Source: JADJVL01 sp046331545 | GTDB lineage: Bacteria; Acidobacteriota; Holophagae; Holophagales; Holophagaceae | Direction of reading: 5' to 3' | Assembly: GCA_046331545.1 (NCBI GenBank) | Contig: JAXLQR010000002.1 | Location: forward strand, 1,426,001-1,490,000 | Length of the DNA: 64,000 nt | Shown here: piece by piece, positions 8,093 to 15,815 of the stretch | How positions within the stretch are numbered: position 1 is the first letter of the stretch | How the letters are laid out: each line of letters begins with the position of its first letter | Program-made: the position numbers and the translations under genes | Notes under the pieces: model-generated | Seen by the model: the letters and a program-made list of their open reading frames with translations, nothing else | What the model was told of the DNA's origin: nothing | The model's database searches: none

Positions 8093-8908
8093 ATGAACCC
8101 CGTGAACCGAACCCTCACCGGCGCCTCCATCATCCTCCTCCTCGCCTGCGGCGGCGGGGGCGGGGGCAACGGAGGCGGCACCACGCCGACCCCCGCGCCG
8201 TCCATCTCGGGGATCAGCCCCTCGAGCGGACCCGCGGGTTCCTCGGTGACCCTGACCGGAGCCAACCTGGGCGGCGCCACCGCCGTCAGCTTCAACGGCA
8301 CCCCCGCGGCCTCCTTCTCCGCCTCGGCCTCCTCGATCACCGCGGTGGTCCCCGCCGGCTCTACCGCGGGGCCCGTCAGCGTGACGACCCCCGGCGGCAC
8401 GGCCTCCTCGCCGGTCTTCACCCGGACGGCGTCCGCCCTCGCCTACGCGGACCCCGCCTCGGGCACCTACCGTCTCGTGAAGAACGCGACCCTCTCGACC
8501 GCCACGCACCTCGTCCTGGACCTCCTCGGCCCGGCCGGGGACTCCGGGCGGGGCGTCGGCTTCTACCTGAGCGCCGACACCACCAAGGTGACCTGGACCA
8601 AGGTCTCGGCCTCCGACGGCGAGCTGGTCCAGAACGGGGCCTTCAACCTCGGCACCGGCACCCAGCTCATCAAGGCCAAGAGCTCCGGCGACACCCTCCA
8701 GGCGGGCGTCTACCAGAAGGGCAGCGCCGTGCCCGCCGTGACCTTCACCGCCGGGGGGGCGCTGGCCCGCGTGGCCCTCGACCTCAAGGGCAACCCCGCC
8801 CTGGGCACCGTGACCTTCAGCGCCGTGGCCGGCAAGGCCGTGGTGCTGCCGGCGTCCGGAGCTCCCGCCGCCATCACCGTCGCGGTCGGGACCGTCACGG
8901 CCCAGTAG
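8093..8908 (+). CDS. Lipoprotein with IPT domain and possible cohesin-like domain
   Basis: A 271-residue lipoprotein. The lipobox LLAC places the lipidated Cys at 19, followed by a Gly run and a Thr/Pro linker. An IPT/TIG domain spans about 37-108 and resembles the IPT domain of the upstream protein. The C-terminal part (about 125-270) has features of a cohesin beta-sandwich: a GVGFYLSAD...KVTWTKVSASDGELV opening, a Gly-rich middle and an ALARVALDLKG strand late in the domain. This is a pattern-based suggestion, not a firm call. The start is 8093 because AGGATG sits nine bases upstream; the ATG at 8084 is alternative. Adjacent to a dockerin-bearing protein, it could be that protein's outer-membrane anchor. 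Confidence 0.7.
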   Translation: MNPVNRTLTGASIILLLACGGGGGGNGGGTTPTPAPSISGISPSSGPAGSSVTLTGANLGGATAVSFNGTPAASFSASASSITAVVPAGSTAGPVSVTTPGGTASSPVFTRTASALAYADPASGTYRLVKNATLSTATHLVLDLLGPAGDSGRGVGFYLSADTTKVTWTKVSASDGELVQNGAFNLGTGTQLIKAKSSGDTLQAGVYQKGSAVPAVTFTAGGALARVALDLKGNPALGTVTFSAVAGKAVVLPASGAPAAITVAVGTVTAQ

Positions 8909-9035
8909 GGCCCGCGCCCTCCGGGGACGCGCTTCGGGGGCGCCCGCGCGCCCCCCGGGGTGCCCCCGGGAACTCGGGCGTGCCTTCGACGGGATTTCGT
9001 GGGAAGCTGGAGGGTCCTGCCTTCCCCGAGGTTCC

Positions 9036-10958
9036 ATGGCGAACTCGCACTTCCAGCTGCTCACCACCTGCTCGGACGAACAGCTCCAGCGCATCTGCGA
9101 ACGCCGCCGCCTCCCCGTCCCCACCCGCTGGGAGGACGGTCCCGAGGGCCGGAAGCGCCTGCTCAAGACCATGGCCTTCCACCTGGAGGACAACCGGCAC
9201 CTCACCGACGTGCTGGCGGACCTGGAGGGCCCGGCCCTCCTGGCCCTCAAGCACCTGGCCGCCGAAGGCGCCCAGCCGGAGGCCGCCCTGGCCCAGGAGC
9301 TCATGGACCTGGGCCTCGCCCTGCCCCGGGACGGGCGGCTGGAGCACGGCCTCGTGGTGCCCCCCCGGGTCGCCGACGCCCTGGAGGACTTCGACGAAGG
9401 CGCGTTGACGTTCCAGGAAGCCGGCGACGTGGCCCTGCCCGAGGCCCAGCCCTTCGGCTTCTCCCTCGCGCTCACGTCCGTCCTGCTCCGCTGCGTCGGG
9501 GGCATCCGGGTCCTCAAGGGCGGGCTCCCCGCCAAGAAGGAGCTGAACCAGCTCCTCCACCGCAACGCCCTGCTCCACGAGGACCAGGACGCCACCCTGC
9601 TCTTCACCCTGCTGCACCGCCTCGGCCTGCTGTGGAGCCGCGAAGGCCGCGTGGACACCCTGCTCCCGGCGGTCCTGGCCCACCCGCCCCGCTGGGTCGC
9701 GGAGCGGGCCTTCGCCTCCCTCCTGGAACACGACCTCAAGGCCTGGGGCATGCCCCCGGCGGAGGACCGGCACTTCCTCATGCAGCACCTCCTGGAGCGC
9801 CGGGGCCAGACCCTGGCCATCCAGCCCTTCCTGGCCTTCCTGAAGACCCTGCACACGCTGGACGAGGCGCGCACCGCCGAGGTCTTCCTCCCCTTCCTGA
9901 AGCGCATGGGGCTCGTCGCCATGGACCCGGCGGGCCGCCACCTGGCCCTGACGCCCCACGGCGAGGCCCTGGCCCACGAGTACCTGCTGCGGGACCACGC
10001 GGGCACCGAGGCCCACTGGCGGCCCATGGACGCCGAGGCGCCCCTGGTGATCCAGCCCAACCTGGAGGTCCTGACCCCCCTCCTGCAGAACCCCCACCGC
10101 CTGCTCCAGCTCGCCCAGGTGGCGGAGATCGAGGCCCTGGACACCATGGCCACCTTCCGCGTCGGCCAGGACACCCTGGTGCGCGCCCTGGACATGGGCG
10201 TGGGACTCGACGACCTGCGCCACCGCCTCAGCGACCGGGCCACGGGGCCCCTGCCCCAGCCCCTGGTGCAGCTCTTCGAGGACCTGGCCGCCCGCGTGGG
10301 CGAGGTCGAGGTCGAGCAGGGCGCCCGGCTGGTGCGGGCCCGCACCGCCCACCTCGCCGACGAGCTGCGGCTGCGGCCCGAACTCGCCCAGCTCCGGCTC
10401 ACGCCGATCTCCGACACCGTGATGGAGGTGCGTGGCCAGGGCAACGCCTTCGCCCTGCTCAAGGCCGCCGGCTTCCTGCCCAAGCCCGCGCGCTTCCTGC
10501 CGGTGACCCTGGACGGCGACGAGGACCTCTACCTCTGGGCCCTCGCGGCCCTCGCCTTCGTGGACGAGAAGGGCATGGACCACCATCTGGAGCCCGTGCG
10601 CACCATGGTGCGCGCCGCCCTCCAGAAGCTCCATGACGAGGACGCCAACCTCTACCAGGAGATCCAGAAACGCATCCCCATGCTGCACCTGGGGGCCGCC
10701 CAGGGTCCCGAGGAGACCCAGCGCATCCTCGAGTACGCCGGCGCCCACACGCTCATGGTGGAACTCACCTACCTGCCCCCGGCGGCCCATCGGACCCAGC
10801 TGCGGAGGGTCACTCCCAGGGACGTGGAAGGCGACCACCTGCACGCCTTCTGCCATCTCCACCAGGAGGAGATGGCCTTCCGCCTGTCCCGCATCCAGGG
10901 CGTCCGGCTGCTGAACGAGCGGGGCTGGACCCCCGGCGCCCACAGCGCGGCCGGCTGA
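9036..10958 (+). CDS. Helicase-associated (XPB N-terminal-like) protein with C-terminal WYL-like domain
   Basis: A 640-residue protein without Walker motifs. The central part (about 340-490, starting APLVIQPNLEVL) resembles the Helic_C_3 domain that forms the N-terminus of bacterial XPB and also occurs in stand-alone 'helicase-associated' proteins. The C-terminal 65 residues (VELTYLPP...RRVTPRDVEGDHLHAFCHLH...FRLSRIQGV) look like a WYL domain, a ligand-sensing module common in regulators of DNA damage and defence. The N-terminal 300 residues are helical and unassigned. It stands alone, 125 bases after the lipoprotein gene, and is closed by a large hairpin. An XPB helicase is encoded 4 kb away. 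A role with it in repair is inference. Confidence 0.7.
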   Translation: MANSHFQLLTTCSDEQLQRICERRRLPVPTRWEDGPEGRKRLLKTMAFHLEDNRHLTDVLADLEGPALLALKHLAAEGAQPEAALAQELMDLGLALPRDGRLEHGLVVPPRVADALEDFDEGALTFQEAGDVALPEAQPFGFSLALTSVLLRCVGGIRVLKGGLPAKKELNQLLHRNALLHEDQDATLLFTLLHRLGLLWSREGRVDTLLPAVLAHPPRWVAERAFASLLEHDLKAWGMPPAEDRHFLMQHLLERRGQTLAIQPFLAFLKTLHTLDEARTAEVFLPFLKRMGLVAMDPAGRHLALTPHGEALAHEYLLRDHAGTEAHWRPMDAEAPLVIQPNLEVLTPLLQNPHRLLQLAQVAEIEALDTMATFRVGQDTLVRALDMGVGLDDLRHRLSDRATGPLPQPLVQLFEDLAARVGEVEVEQGARLVRARTAHLADELRLRPELAQLRLTPISDTVMEVRGQGNAFALLKAAGFLPKPARFLPVTLDGDEDLYLWALAALAFVDEKGMDHHLEPVRTMVRAALQKLHDEDANLYQEIQKRIPMLHLGAAQGPEETQRILEYAGAHTLMVELTYLPPAAHRTQLRRVTPRDVEGDHLHAFCHLHQEEMAFRLSRIQGVRLLNERGWTPGAHSAAG

Positions 10959-10960
10959 GG

Positions 10961-11025
10961 GAAGCCTCCCCCGGAACGGGAAAGGGCCGGCGATGCCGGC
11001 CCTTTCACGTTCCGGGGGAGGCTTC
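10961..11025. terminator. Very long hairpin, bidirectional terminator
   Basis: Arms 10961-10978 and 11008-11025, plus inner arms 10980-10991 and 10995-11006, pair with a single mismatch (10979/11007) around a three-base loop, giving about 30 bp. It sits three bases after the WYL-protein stop. It also contains the first bases of the stop codon of the convergent gene at 11024, so the leftward gene ends inside the stem. Confidence 0.7.
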
Positions 11026-11602
11026 AGCGCTGGGGTGCCTTCACCTGGGTGGTGCCGGCCGGGCTGGGCACGACGCCGCGCTCCACGGGGATGACCGGAT
11101 AGGGGTCGAGCTTCTTCCGGCCCTTGCGGTTCGCCTTGGCCTCGGCCTCGGTGGCGGGCCGGGCGGCCTCCGGCGCGGCGGCGAGCTGGAGGGAGCCCCC
11201 TTGCTGCACGCCATGCTCGCGGCTCCGCTGGATCTCGGCCTCGGAGGCCTCCTTGGCGTGGCGGACCCGCTCCTCCATCTGGCGGACGGCGGCGGCCGCC
11301 GCCTCGGCCTTGCGCTGCTGGTGGAGCCCCCAGGAGCCCAGGCCGGTCAGGGCCAGGGCGATGGGAAGGCCGGCGGCCAGGAGCATCCAGCCCGGACGGC
11401 GCCGGGCGGTGTTGCGGCGGCGCTGGGCCTCGGTGCGGAGCTTTTCGGCCAGGGCGACGAGCTCGGGGGTCGGCTTGGCGCCGAAGAAGTTGGAGGCCCC
11501 GGCGCCCGGGGCGGGTCGGTACCCGAGGAGCTCGGCCAGCTCGGCCCGGAGCTCCTTGTCCTCGGGGGACTCGAAGCGGCGTACGGGTTCAGGCCAGGGC
11601 AT
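11024..11602 (-). CDS. Single-pass membrane protein encoded with ECF sigma factor (putative anti-sigma)
   Basis: A 192-residue protein with a cytoplasmic N-terminal part (1-70), one transmembrane helix (GWMLLAAGLPIALALTGLG, about 71-92), then an Ala/Glu-rich probable coiled coil and a basic C-terminus ending in a Pro-rich tail. The start at 11602 has a GGAGG five bases upstream and overlaps the sigma gene by 14 bases, so the two are coupled. Topology and coupling are typical of anti-sigma factors. The N-terminal segment, however, has no clear zinc-binding HxxxCxxC motif. The function is therefore inferred from context only. Confidence 0.65.
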   Translation of the reverse strand: MPWPEPVRRFESPEDKELRAELAELLGYRPAPGAGASNFFGAKPTPELVALAEKLRTEAQRRRNTARRRPGWMLLAAGLPIALALTGLGSWGLHQQRKAEAAAAAVRQMEERVRHAKEASEAEIQRSREHGVQQGGSLQLAAAPEAARPATEAEAKANRKGRKKLDPYPVIPVERGVVPSPAGTTQVKAPQR

Positions 11603-12107
11603 GGACGCCTCCGGGGTTGAGCTGGTCGCGGAGCTGGAGTTTGGCACGGTGGATTCGGGTCTTCACGGTGGCTTCGGGGATGGAGAGGATCTCGGCGATT
11701 TCCTTGATGGACAGGCCTTCCACGACGAACAACCAGAGGGCCTCCCGGAAGGTCGGGGAGAGGAGCTGCATGCGCTCCCGGACTTCGCGGTTGAGCATCG
11801 CGTCGTCGGCGTCGGCCCCCCGCCCGGGCTCCATGACCGCCTCGAGGCTGAGGTTCTGGTTCTTCATGGGCCGGCGTTCGGTGAGGGCCAGGGTCCGCAC
11901 CGTGCCGTACACGAAGGCCGTCGGGTGCTCCGGGGGGACCTCGCGCTGCATCAGGATCACGAAGGCCTCCTGCGCGATGTCCTCGGGGTAGACGGCCCCG
12001 TAGCGGCGGGCGTAGCTCACCAGGCGCGGATAGAGCTCCGCGAACGCGGCGTGGAAGTCCGCCGGGGCGCCGAAAGGGGTTGTTTCCAAGGAACTCGGGG
12101 GCTGCAT
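11589..12107 (-). CDS. ECF-type RNA polymerase sigma factor
   Basis: A 172-residue sigma-70 family protein. Region 2 is seen at about 18-80 (FAELYPRLVSYARRYG...PEDIAQEAFVIL). Region 4 lies near the C-terminus, with LSPTFREALWLFVVEGLSIKEIAEILSIPEATVKTRIHRAK and its helix-turn-helix (about 118-158). No region 1 or 3 is present, which fits the ECF group. The gene overlaps its downstream partner, a single-pass membrane protein. It diverges from the uracil-DNA glycosylase gene with only 62 bases between. The signal it answers cannot be seen; an envelope cue is plausible given the membrane partner. Confidence 0.88.
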   Translation of the reverse strand: MQPPSSLETTPFGAPADFHAAFAELYPRLVSYARRYGAVYPEDIAQEAFVILMQREVPPEHPTAFVYGTVRTLALTERRPMKNQNLSLEAVMEPGRGADADDAMLNREVRERMQLLSPTFREALWLFVVEGLSIKEIAEILSIPEATVKTRIHRAKLQLRDQLNPGGVHALA

Positions 12108-12157
12108 GCGTGCCTCGTCGCACCTGGGATGCCCGGGCGCGCGGGAAGGTTCCCCAT

Positions 12158-12163
12158 TAGTCT
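12158..12163 (+). promoter_or_regulatory. Candidate -10 hexamer TAGTCT, leaderless spacing
   Basis: TAGTCT ends six bases before the ATG at 12170, the spacing expected if the transcript starts on the start codon. No Shine-Dalgarno sequence is seen before that ATG. Confidence 0.4.
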
Positions 12164-12169
12164 AGGTCA

Positions 12170-13021
12170 ATGCACGATCCGCGGCAGGCCTGGCGCGACA
12201 CCCTGAAGGAACTCGGGGTGATGGGCCTGGTCCCCGAAGCCCCTCCCACCGGGGCCCCGGAGGCCCGCCCGGCCCGCGAGGCCGAGCACCCGCCGGCCCG
12301 CCGGCCCCCGCTCCCGGACGCCCGGCCCCGGCCCCCGGAGGACCGCCCGCCCGCCGTGGCACCCCGCCCGCGCGGGCCGATCGCGGCCCCCTACGCCCCG
12401 CCCGCGGATCCCGCGGCCTGCCCCGGCCCCGAGACCGTCGCGGGCGCGACCACCCTGGCGGAGCTCGAAGCCCGCATCCAGGGCTGCCTGGCCTGCCCCC
12501 TCGGCCCCGGGCGCCTGCGGTTCGTCTTCGGCGAGGGGGACCCGAAGGCCCGGCTCATGTTCGTGGGCGAGGGGCCCGGCCGGGACGAGGACCTCCAGGG
12601 CCGGCCCTTCGTGGGCAAGGCCGGGGAGCTGCTGGACCGCATGATCGGCGCCATCGGCCTCTCCCGGGACCAGGTCTACATCGCCAACGTCGTGAAGTGC
12701 CGCCCTCCGGACAACCGCGTGCCGACGGGCCCCGAGGCCGCCGCCTGCCTCGGATACCTGCGCCGCCAGATCGAGCTGATCGGCCCCGGCGTCATCGTCA
12801 CCCTGGGCGCCACGCCCCTGCGGGAGCTGGTCGGCGAGGGCGCCGGCATCACGCGGATCCGCGGCCAGTGGCGGCGCGTGAAGGTCGGGGACCGGGAGAT
12901 CCCCGTGATGCCCACCTTCCACCCCGCCTACGTGCTGCGGCAGTACACGCAGGAGGTCCGCAAGGCCGTGTGGGAGGACCTCAAGGCCGCCAAGGCCTGG
13001 CTCGAGGGTCCCGGCGCCTGA
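12170..13021 (+). CDS. Family 4 uracil-DNA glycosylase
   Basis: A 283-residue base-excision repair enzyme that removes uracil from DNA. The family-4 signature is clear: motif A GEGPGRDED (133-141), motif B HPAYVLR (251-257), and four cysteines that would hold a 4Fe-4S cluster (Cys106, Cys109, Cys177, Cys193). The N-terminal 85 residues are an unusual Pro/Arg/Ala-rich extension of low complexity; thermophilic family-4 enzymes are about 200 residues and lack it. The start at 12170 begins MHDPRQAWRDTLKELGV, a helical segment often found on bacterial homologues, so the extension is probably real. It diverges from the ECF sigma gene. Confidence 0.9.
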   Translation: MHDPRQAWRDTLKELGVMGLVPEAPPTGAPEARPAREAEHPPARRPPLPDARPRPPEDRPPAVAPRPRGPIAAPYAPPADPAACPGPETVAGATTLAELEARIQGCLACPLGPGRLRFVFGEGDPKARLMFVGEGPGRDEDLQGRPFVGKAGELLDRMIGAIGLSRDQVYIANVVKCRPPDNRVPTGPEAAACLGYLRRQIELIGPGVIVTLGATPLRELVGEGAGITRIRGQWRRVKVGDREIPVMPTFHPAYVLRQYTQEVRKAVWEDLKAAKAWLEGPGA

Positions 13022-13042
13022 AGCCCGGGGGCGGAGCCCGGC

Positions 13043-13048
13043 TAGACT
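13043..13048 (+). promoter_or_regulatory. Candidate -10 hexamer TAGACT
   Basis: TAGACT lies 23 bases before the ATG at 13072, followed by CCGGAG as ribosome binding site. No clear -35 is visible, since the upstream DNA is the end of the glycosylase gene. Confidence 0.35.
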
Positions 13049-13071
13049 GCCTCTAGCCCTCCGGAGTCCCC

Positions 13072-14448
13072 ATGCCCGGCATCAAGCTCGTCAACTTCCT
13101 CGCGTTCCTGCTGATGGTGGCCGTCCTCTGGCTGTTGGGCGGGGTCTACCTCACGAACTACGACCTCCTGAACAAGGAGCTGGTCCTCTACGGGGACCGC
13201 CACATGCGGGTCTGGGTGCTGGTCCTCTGCTCGGTGATGATCGGGTTCCTCGTGAACCTCATCTACAACGCCTGGGTCGCGGTGCAGGGCATGGTCTCGG
13301 GCCTGAACGCCTCCGCCGCCACGCGGGTGGGCAAGCGGGTCAGCAACCACATGGCCGAGGCCCGGGAGCTGATGTCCCACGGCCTCTACGCGGAGGCCAA
13401 GGGGGTGCTGGACGCCGTGCTCGAGGAGCGGGCCGACCACCAGGGCGCCAACATCCTGCTCGGCGAGGTGCTCCTCAAGACCGGAGACACCGACGGCGCC
13501 GTGAAGCACCTCGAGGCCTGGTGCCTCGCGAAGCCCGAGAACCTCGAGGCCCGCTACCTCCTGGCGGAGGCCCTGCTGGCCAACCGCGCCTCCGACGCCG
13601 CGGTGGCGGTGCTGAAGAAGATCGCCTCGGACAAGCCCAAGCAGGCGCTGCGGGCCTGGCGGCGCCTGCGGGCCCTGCACACGGACGCCCAGCGGTGGGA
13701 GGAGGCCCTGGAGGCGCACCGCAAGCTCAACCAGCATTTCAGCTCGGAGATGGGCACCGGCGAGAAGGCCCAGGGCTCGGCCCTGCTCTACCAGGTGGGC
13801 CTCTCGAAGGTCGAGGCCGACCAGTTCAAGGAGGCCGCCCAGACCTTCCAGCAGGTGCTCAAGGAGGATCCCGGCTTCCTGCCCGCCCAGCTCGCCCTCG
13901 GGCGGTGCATGGTCCTCCAGGACCAGGAGCAGCAGGGCGTGGAGATCTGGCTCGAAGGCTTCCGCAAGTCCGGCGAGGGGACCTTCCTCCAGGAGATCGA
14001 GGACTACTTCATCCAGCTCGGCCGCCCCGACGACGGGCTGGCGGTGCTGGAGCGGGTGGCCGCCACCAGCGAGCACGCCACCACCGCCAAGTTCTTCCTC
14101 GGCAAGATGCTCTACCGCCTCGAGATCCTCGACCGCGCCCTGGACCAGTTCCAGGAGGTGCGCAGCCAGGTGGTCTTCTCGCCGATCCTCTACTTCTTCA
14201 TGGCGAAGATCCACGCCCGGCGCGGGCGCAACGACCAGGCCATGAACGAGTACCGCCAGCTCCTGCGCAACCTCGGCGTCCTCAAGCTGCGCTTCGAGTG
14301 CAGCGTCTGCGGCCACCGCAGCGCCGACTACGTGGACCGATGCGAGACCTGCGCCTCCTGGAACAGCGTGCACTTCATGTTCAAGGAGAGCGACCTGCCC
14401 GAGGCGCCCCGGCCGACCGAGACCGGGAGCTGGATGGCGATGGCCTGA
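13072..14448 (+). CDS. lapB: LapA/LapB-like fusion: membrane-anchored TPR protein with rubredoxin-like zinc ribbon
   Basis: A 458-residue protein. Two N-terminal transmembrane helices (about 5-27 and 44-68) resemble LapA (DUF1049). TPR-type helical repeats run from about 85 to 395. The C-terminus has a two-knuckle metal site, CSVCGH...CETCASW (about 407-427), the rubredoxin-like domain that defines LapB/YciM. In Enterobacteria LapA and LapB are separate. LapB, with FtsH, controls LpxC turnover and so lipopolysaccharide synthesis. Here both parts appear joined, although LapB itself also has one anchor helix. GGAG precedes the start. It converges with the yhaM-like gene 16 bases away. Confidence 0.8.
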   Translation: MPGIKLVNFLAFLLMVAVLWLLGGVYLTNYDLLNKELVLYGDRHMRVWVLVLCSVMIGFLVNLIYNAWVAVQGMVSGLNASAATRVGKRVSNHMAEARELMSHGLYAEAKGVLDAVLEERADHQGANILLGEVLLKTGDTDGAVKHLEAWCLAKPENLEARYLLAEALLANRASDAAVAVLKKIASDKPKQALRAWRRLRALHTDAQRWEEALEAHRKLNQHFSSEMGTGEKAQGSALLYQVGLSKVEADQFKEAAQTFQQVLKEDPGFLPAQLALGRCMVLQDQEQQGVEIWLEGFRKSGEGTFLQEIEDYFIQLGRPDDGLAVLERVAATSEHATTAKFFLGKMLYRLEILDRALDQFQEVRSQVVFSPILYFFMAKIHARRGRNDQAMNEYRQLLRNLGVLKLRFECSVCGHRSADYVDRCETCASWNSVHFMFKESDLPEAPRPTETGSWMAMA

Positions 14449-14464
14449 AGGCCCCGCCCCCGGA

Positions 14465-15454
14465 TCAGCCCGCGTCCCCGCCTTCGGGGACCGCCGCCCA
14501 CCGGTTCGCGTAGATCATGCGGTCCAGGGCGCGGCTGTAGGGGCTCCAGCTTCCGGAGCCCGCCTCGCGGATGGCCCTGGCCATGGCGTCCAGCTTCCCG
14601 TCGAGGTCGTCCAGCATGTGCACCAGCAGCGCCTCGGGCGTCTTGGGCACCACGGGCGAGCCGTACTCCAGGCGGCCGTGGTGGCTCAGGACGAGATGCA
14701 GGACCTGCATGCGGAGCGGCTCGGGGAAGCCCGGGATCCCCTCGGCCGCGCGCTGGATCCACTGGGCCTCCATCGCGATGTGGCCCAGGAGGTTCCCGGC
14801 GTCGGTGTAGCCGAAGGCGCGGTCGTAGCCGAGCTCCGCGGTCTTCCCCAGGTCGTGGAGGAGCACGCCGGCGAGGACGAGGTCCCGGTTGAGGTGCCGG
14901 TAGTGCGCGCAGGCGCGCTCCGCCATGGCCGCCACCGAGAGGGTGTGCTCCAGCAGGCCGCCGAGGCGCACGTGATGCATGGACTTGGCCGCCGGCGCCT
15001 TCGCGAAGGCCGCGCGGAGCGAGGCGTCCTCCCGCAGGAGGGCCGAGAGCAGGCGGGCGATCCACGGGTCCCGCACGGAGGCGAGGAGGGCGTCCAGCTC
15101 GGCGAGCATCTCCTCCACCGGCCGCTCGCTCACCGGGAAGAAGCGGCCCAGGTCGCCGACCTCCGCGTCCGCGGCGGGCCGCACCTTGTCGAGGCGGAGC
15201 TGCAGCCTCCCGTTGTAGGCGCCCGCCGCGCCCTTCACCCAGAGGAAGGCGTCGGGGACGACGCGGCCGGGGTCGCCCTCCACCGCGCTGACGTCCCAGA
15301 GGAACGCCTTGAGGTCGCCGCTCGCGTCGGCGAGGCGCAGCTCGAGGTACTCGCTCCCCTTGGCGCTGGTGCGCCAGGCGGCCTCCTGGGCCAGGAGGTG
15401 GCCGGCGAAGGCCTCGCCCTCCTTCAGCGACTTCAGCATGGGCTGGTCGGGCAT
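14465..15454 (-). CDS. YhaM-like 3'-5' exoribonuclease (OB-fold plus HD domain)
   Basis: A 329-residue protein. The N-terminal OB-fold (about 10-95) has a nucleic-acid-binding look (YLELRLADASGDLKAFLWD). The HD phosphohydrolase domain follows (about 160-300): His in LLEHTLSV, the HD pair in LLHDLGKTAEL, and a later HH in LSHHGRLEYGSP. This arrangement matches Bacillus YhaM/CBF1, a 3'-5' exonuclease acting on RNA and single-stranded DNA. It is the last gene of a leftward run (ppiC-like, surA-like, S4 protein, this gene) with gaps of 13-25 bases, so co-transcription is likely. Confidence 0.82.
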   Translation of the reverse strand: MPDQPMLKSLKEGEAFAGHLLAQEAAWRTSAKGSEYLELRLADASGDLKAFLWDVSAVEGDPGRVVPDAFLWVKGAAGAYNGRLQLRLDKVRPAADAEVGDLGRFFPVSERPVEEMLAELDALLASVRDPWIARLLSALLREDASLRAAFAKAPAAKSMHHVRLGGLLEHTLSVAAMAERACAHYRHLNRDLVLAGVLLHDLGKTAELGYDRAFGYTDAGNLLGHIAMEAQWIQRAAEGIPGFPEPLRMQVLHLVLSHHGRLEYGSPVVPKTPEALLVHMLDDLDGKLDAMARAIREAGSGSWSPYSRALDRMIYANRWAAVPEGGDAG

Positions 15455-15479
15455 GGGGCGGCTCCCGGTCGGGCGGGCG

Positions 15480-15797
15480 TCAGTGGTCCAGGGGCTTCTT
15501 GGCCACGCCGAAGGGGGGCTCCTCCCACCCGTCGTCCACGAGCAGCTTCCGCTCCTCCAGCAGCTCCACGAAGGACCACTGCTCGGCCTTGGGGACGTTC
15601 CCCTCCGGCATGCCCAGCACGCGCACGCGGAGCATGCGGTTGTAGACGGGGAACTGCAGCTCGTCCCCGGCGCTGACCTCCCAGGAGGCCTTCTTGGGGG
15701 CCCCGTTCACGCGGACCATCCCCGCGTCGCAGAGGTCCCGGGCCAGCTCGCGGCGCTTGAGCAGGTGGGTCTTCTTCAGGAACGCGTCGAGGCGCAC
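15480..15797 (-). CDS. S4-domain RNA-binding protein
   Basis: A 105-residue protein. The S4 fold spans residues 1-60: MRLDAFLKKTHLLKRRELARDLCDAGMVRVNG with the following GDELQF turn. This matches the small RqcP/HslR family, which bind rRNA or stalled 50S-tRNA complexes. The C-terminal 45 residues are acidic and probably flexible. It lies between the surA-like and yhaM-like genes in the same operon. Members act in ribosome recycling after stalling or heat shock, but which role applies here cannot be decided. Confidence 0.8.
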   Translation of the reverse strand: MRLDAFLKKTHLLKRRELARDLCDAGMVRVNGAPKKASWEVSAGDELQFPVYNRMLRVRVLGMPEGNVPKAEQWSFVELLEERKLLVDDGWEEPPFGVAKKPLDH

Positions 15798-15815
15798 GGA
15801 GCCCTCCTTGCCGGC

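Noticed and set aside
4907..10483. Very long open frame on the minus strand (over 1800 codons) opposite the BNR, lipoprotein and WYL genes
   Set aside because: GC-rich DNA leaves antisense frames open; the translation is Gly/Arg/Ala-rich without domains, and the plus-strand genes have clear motifs.
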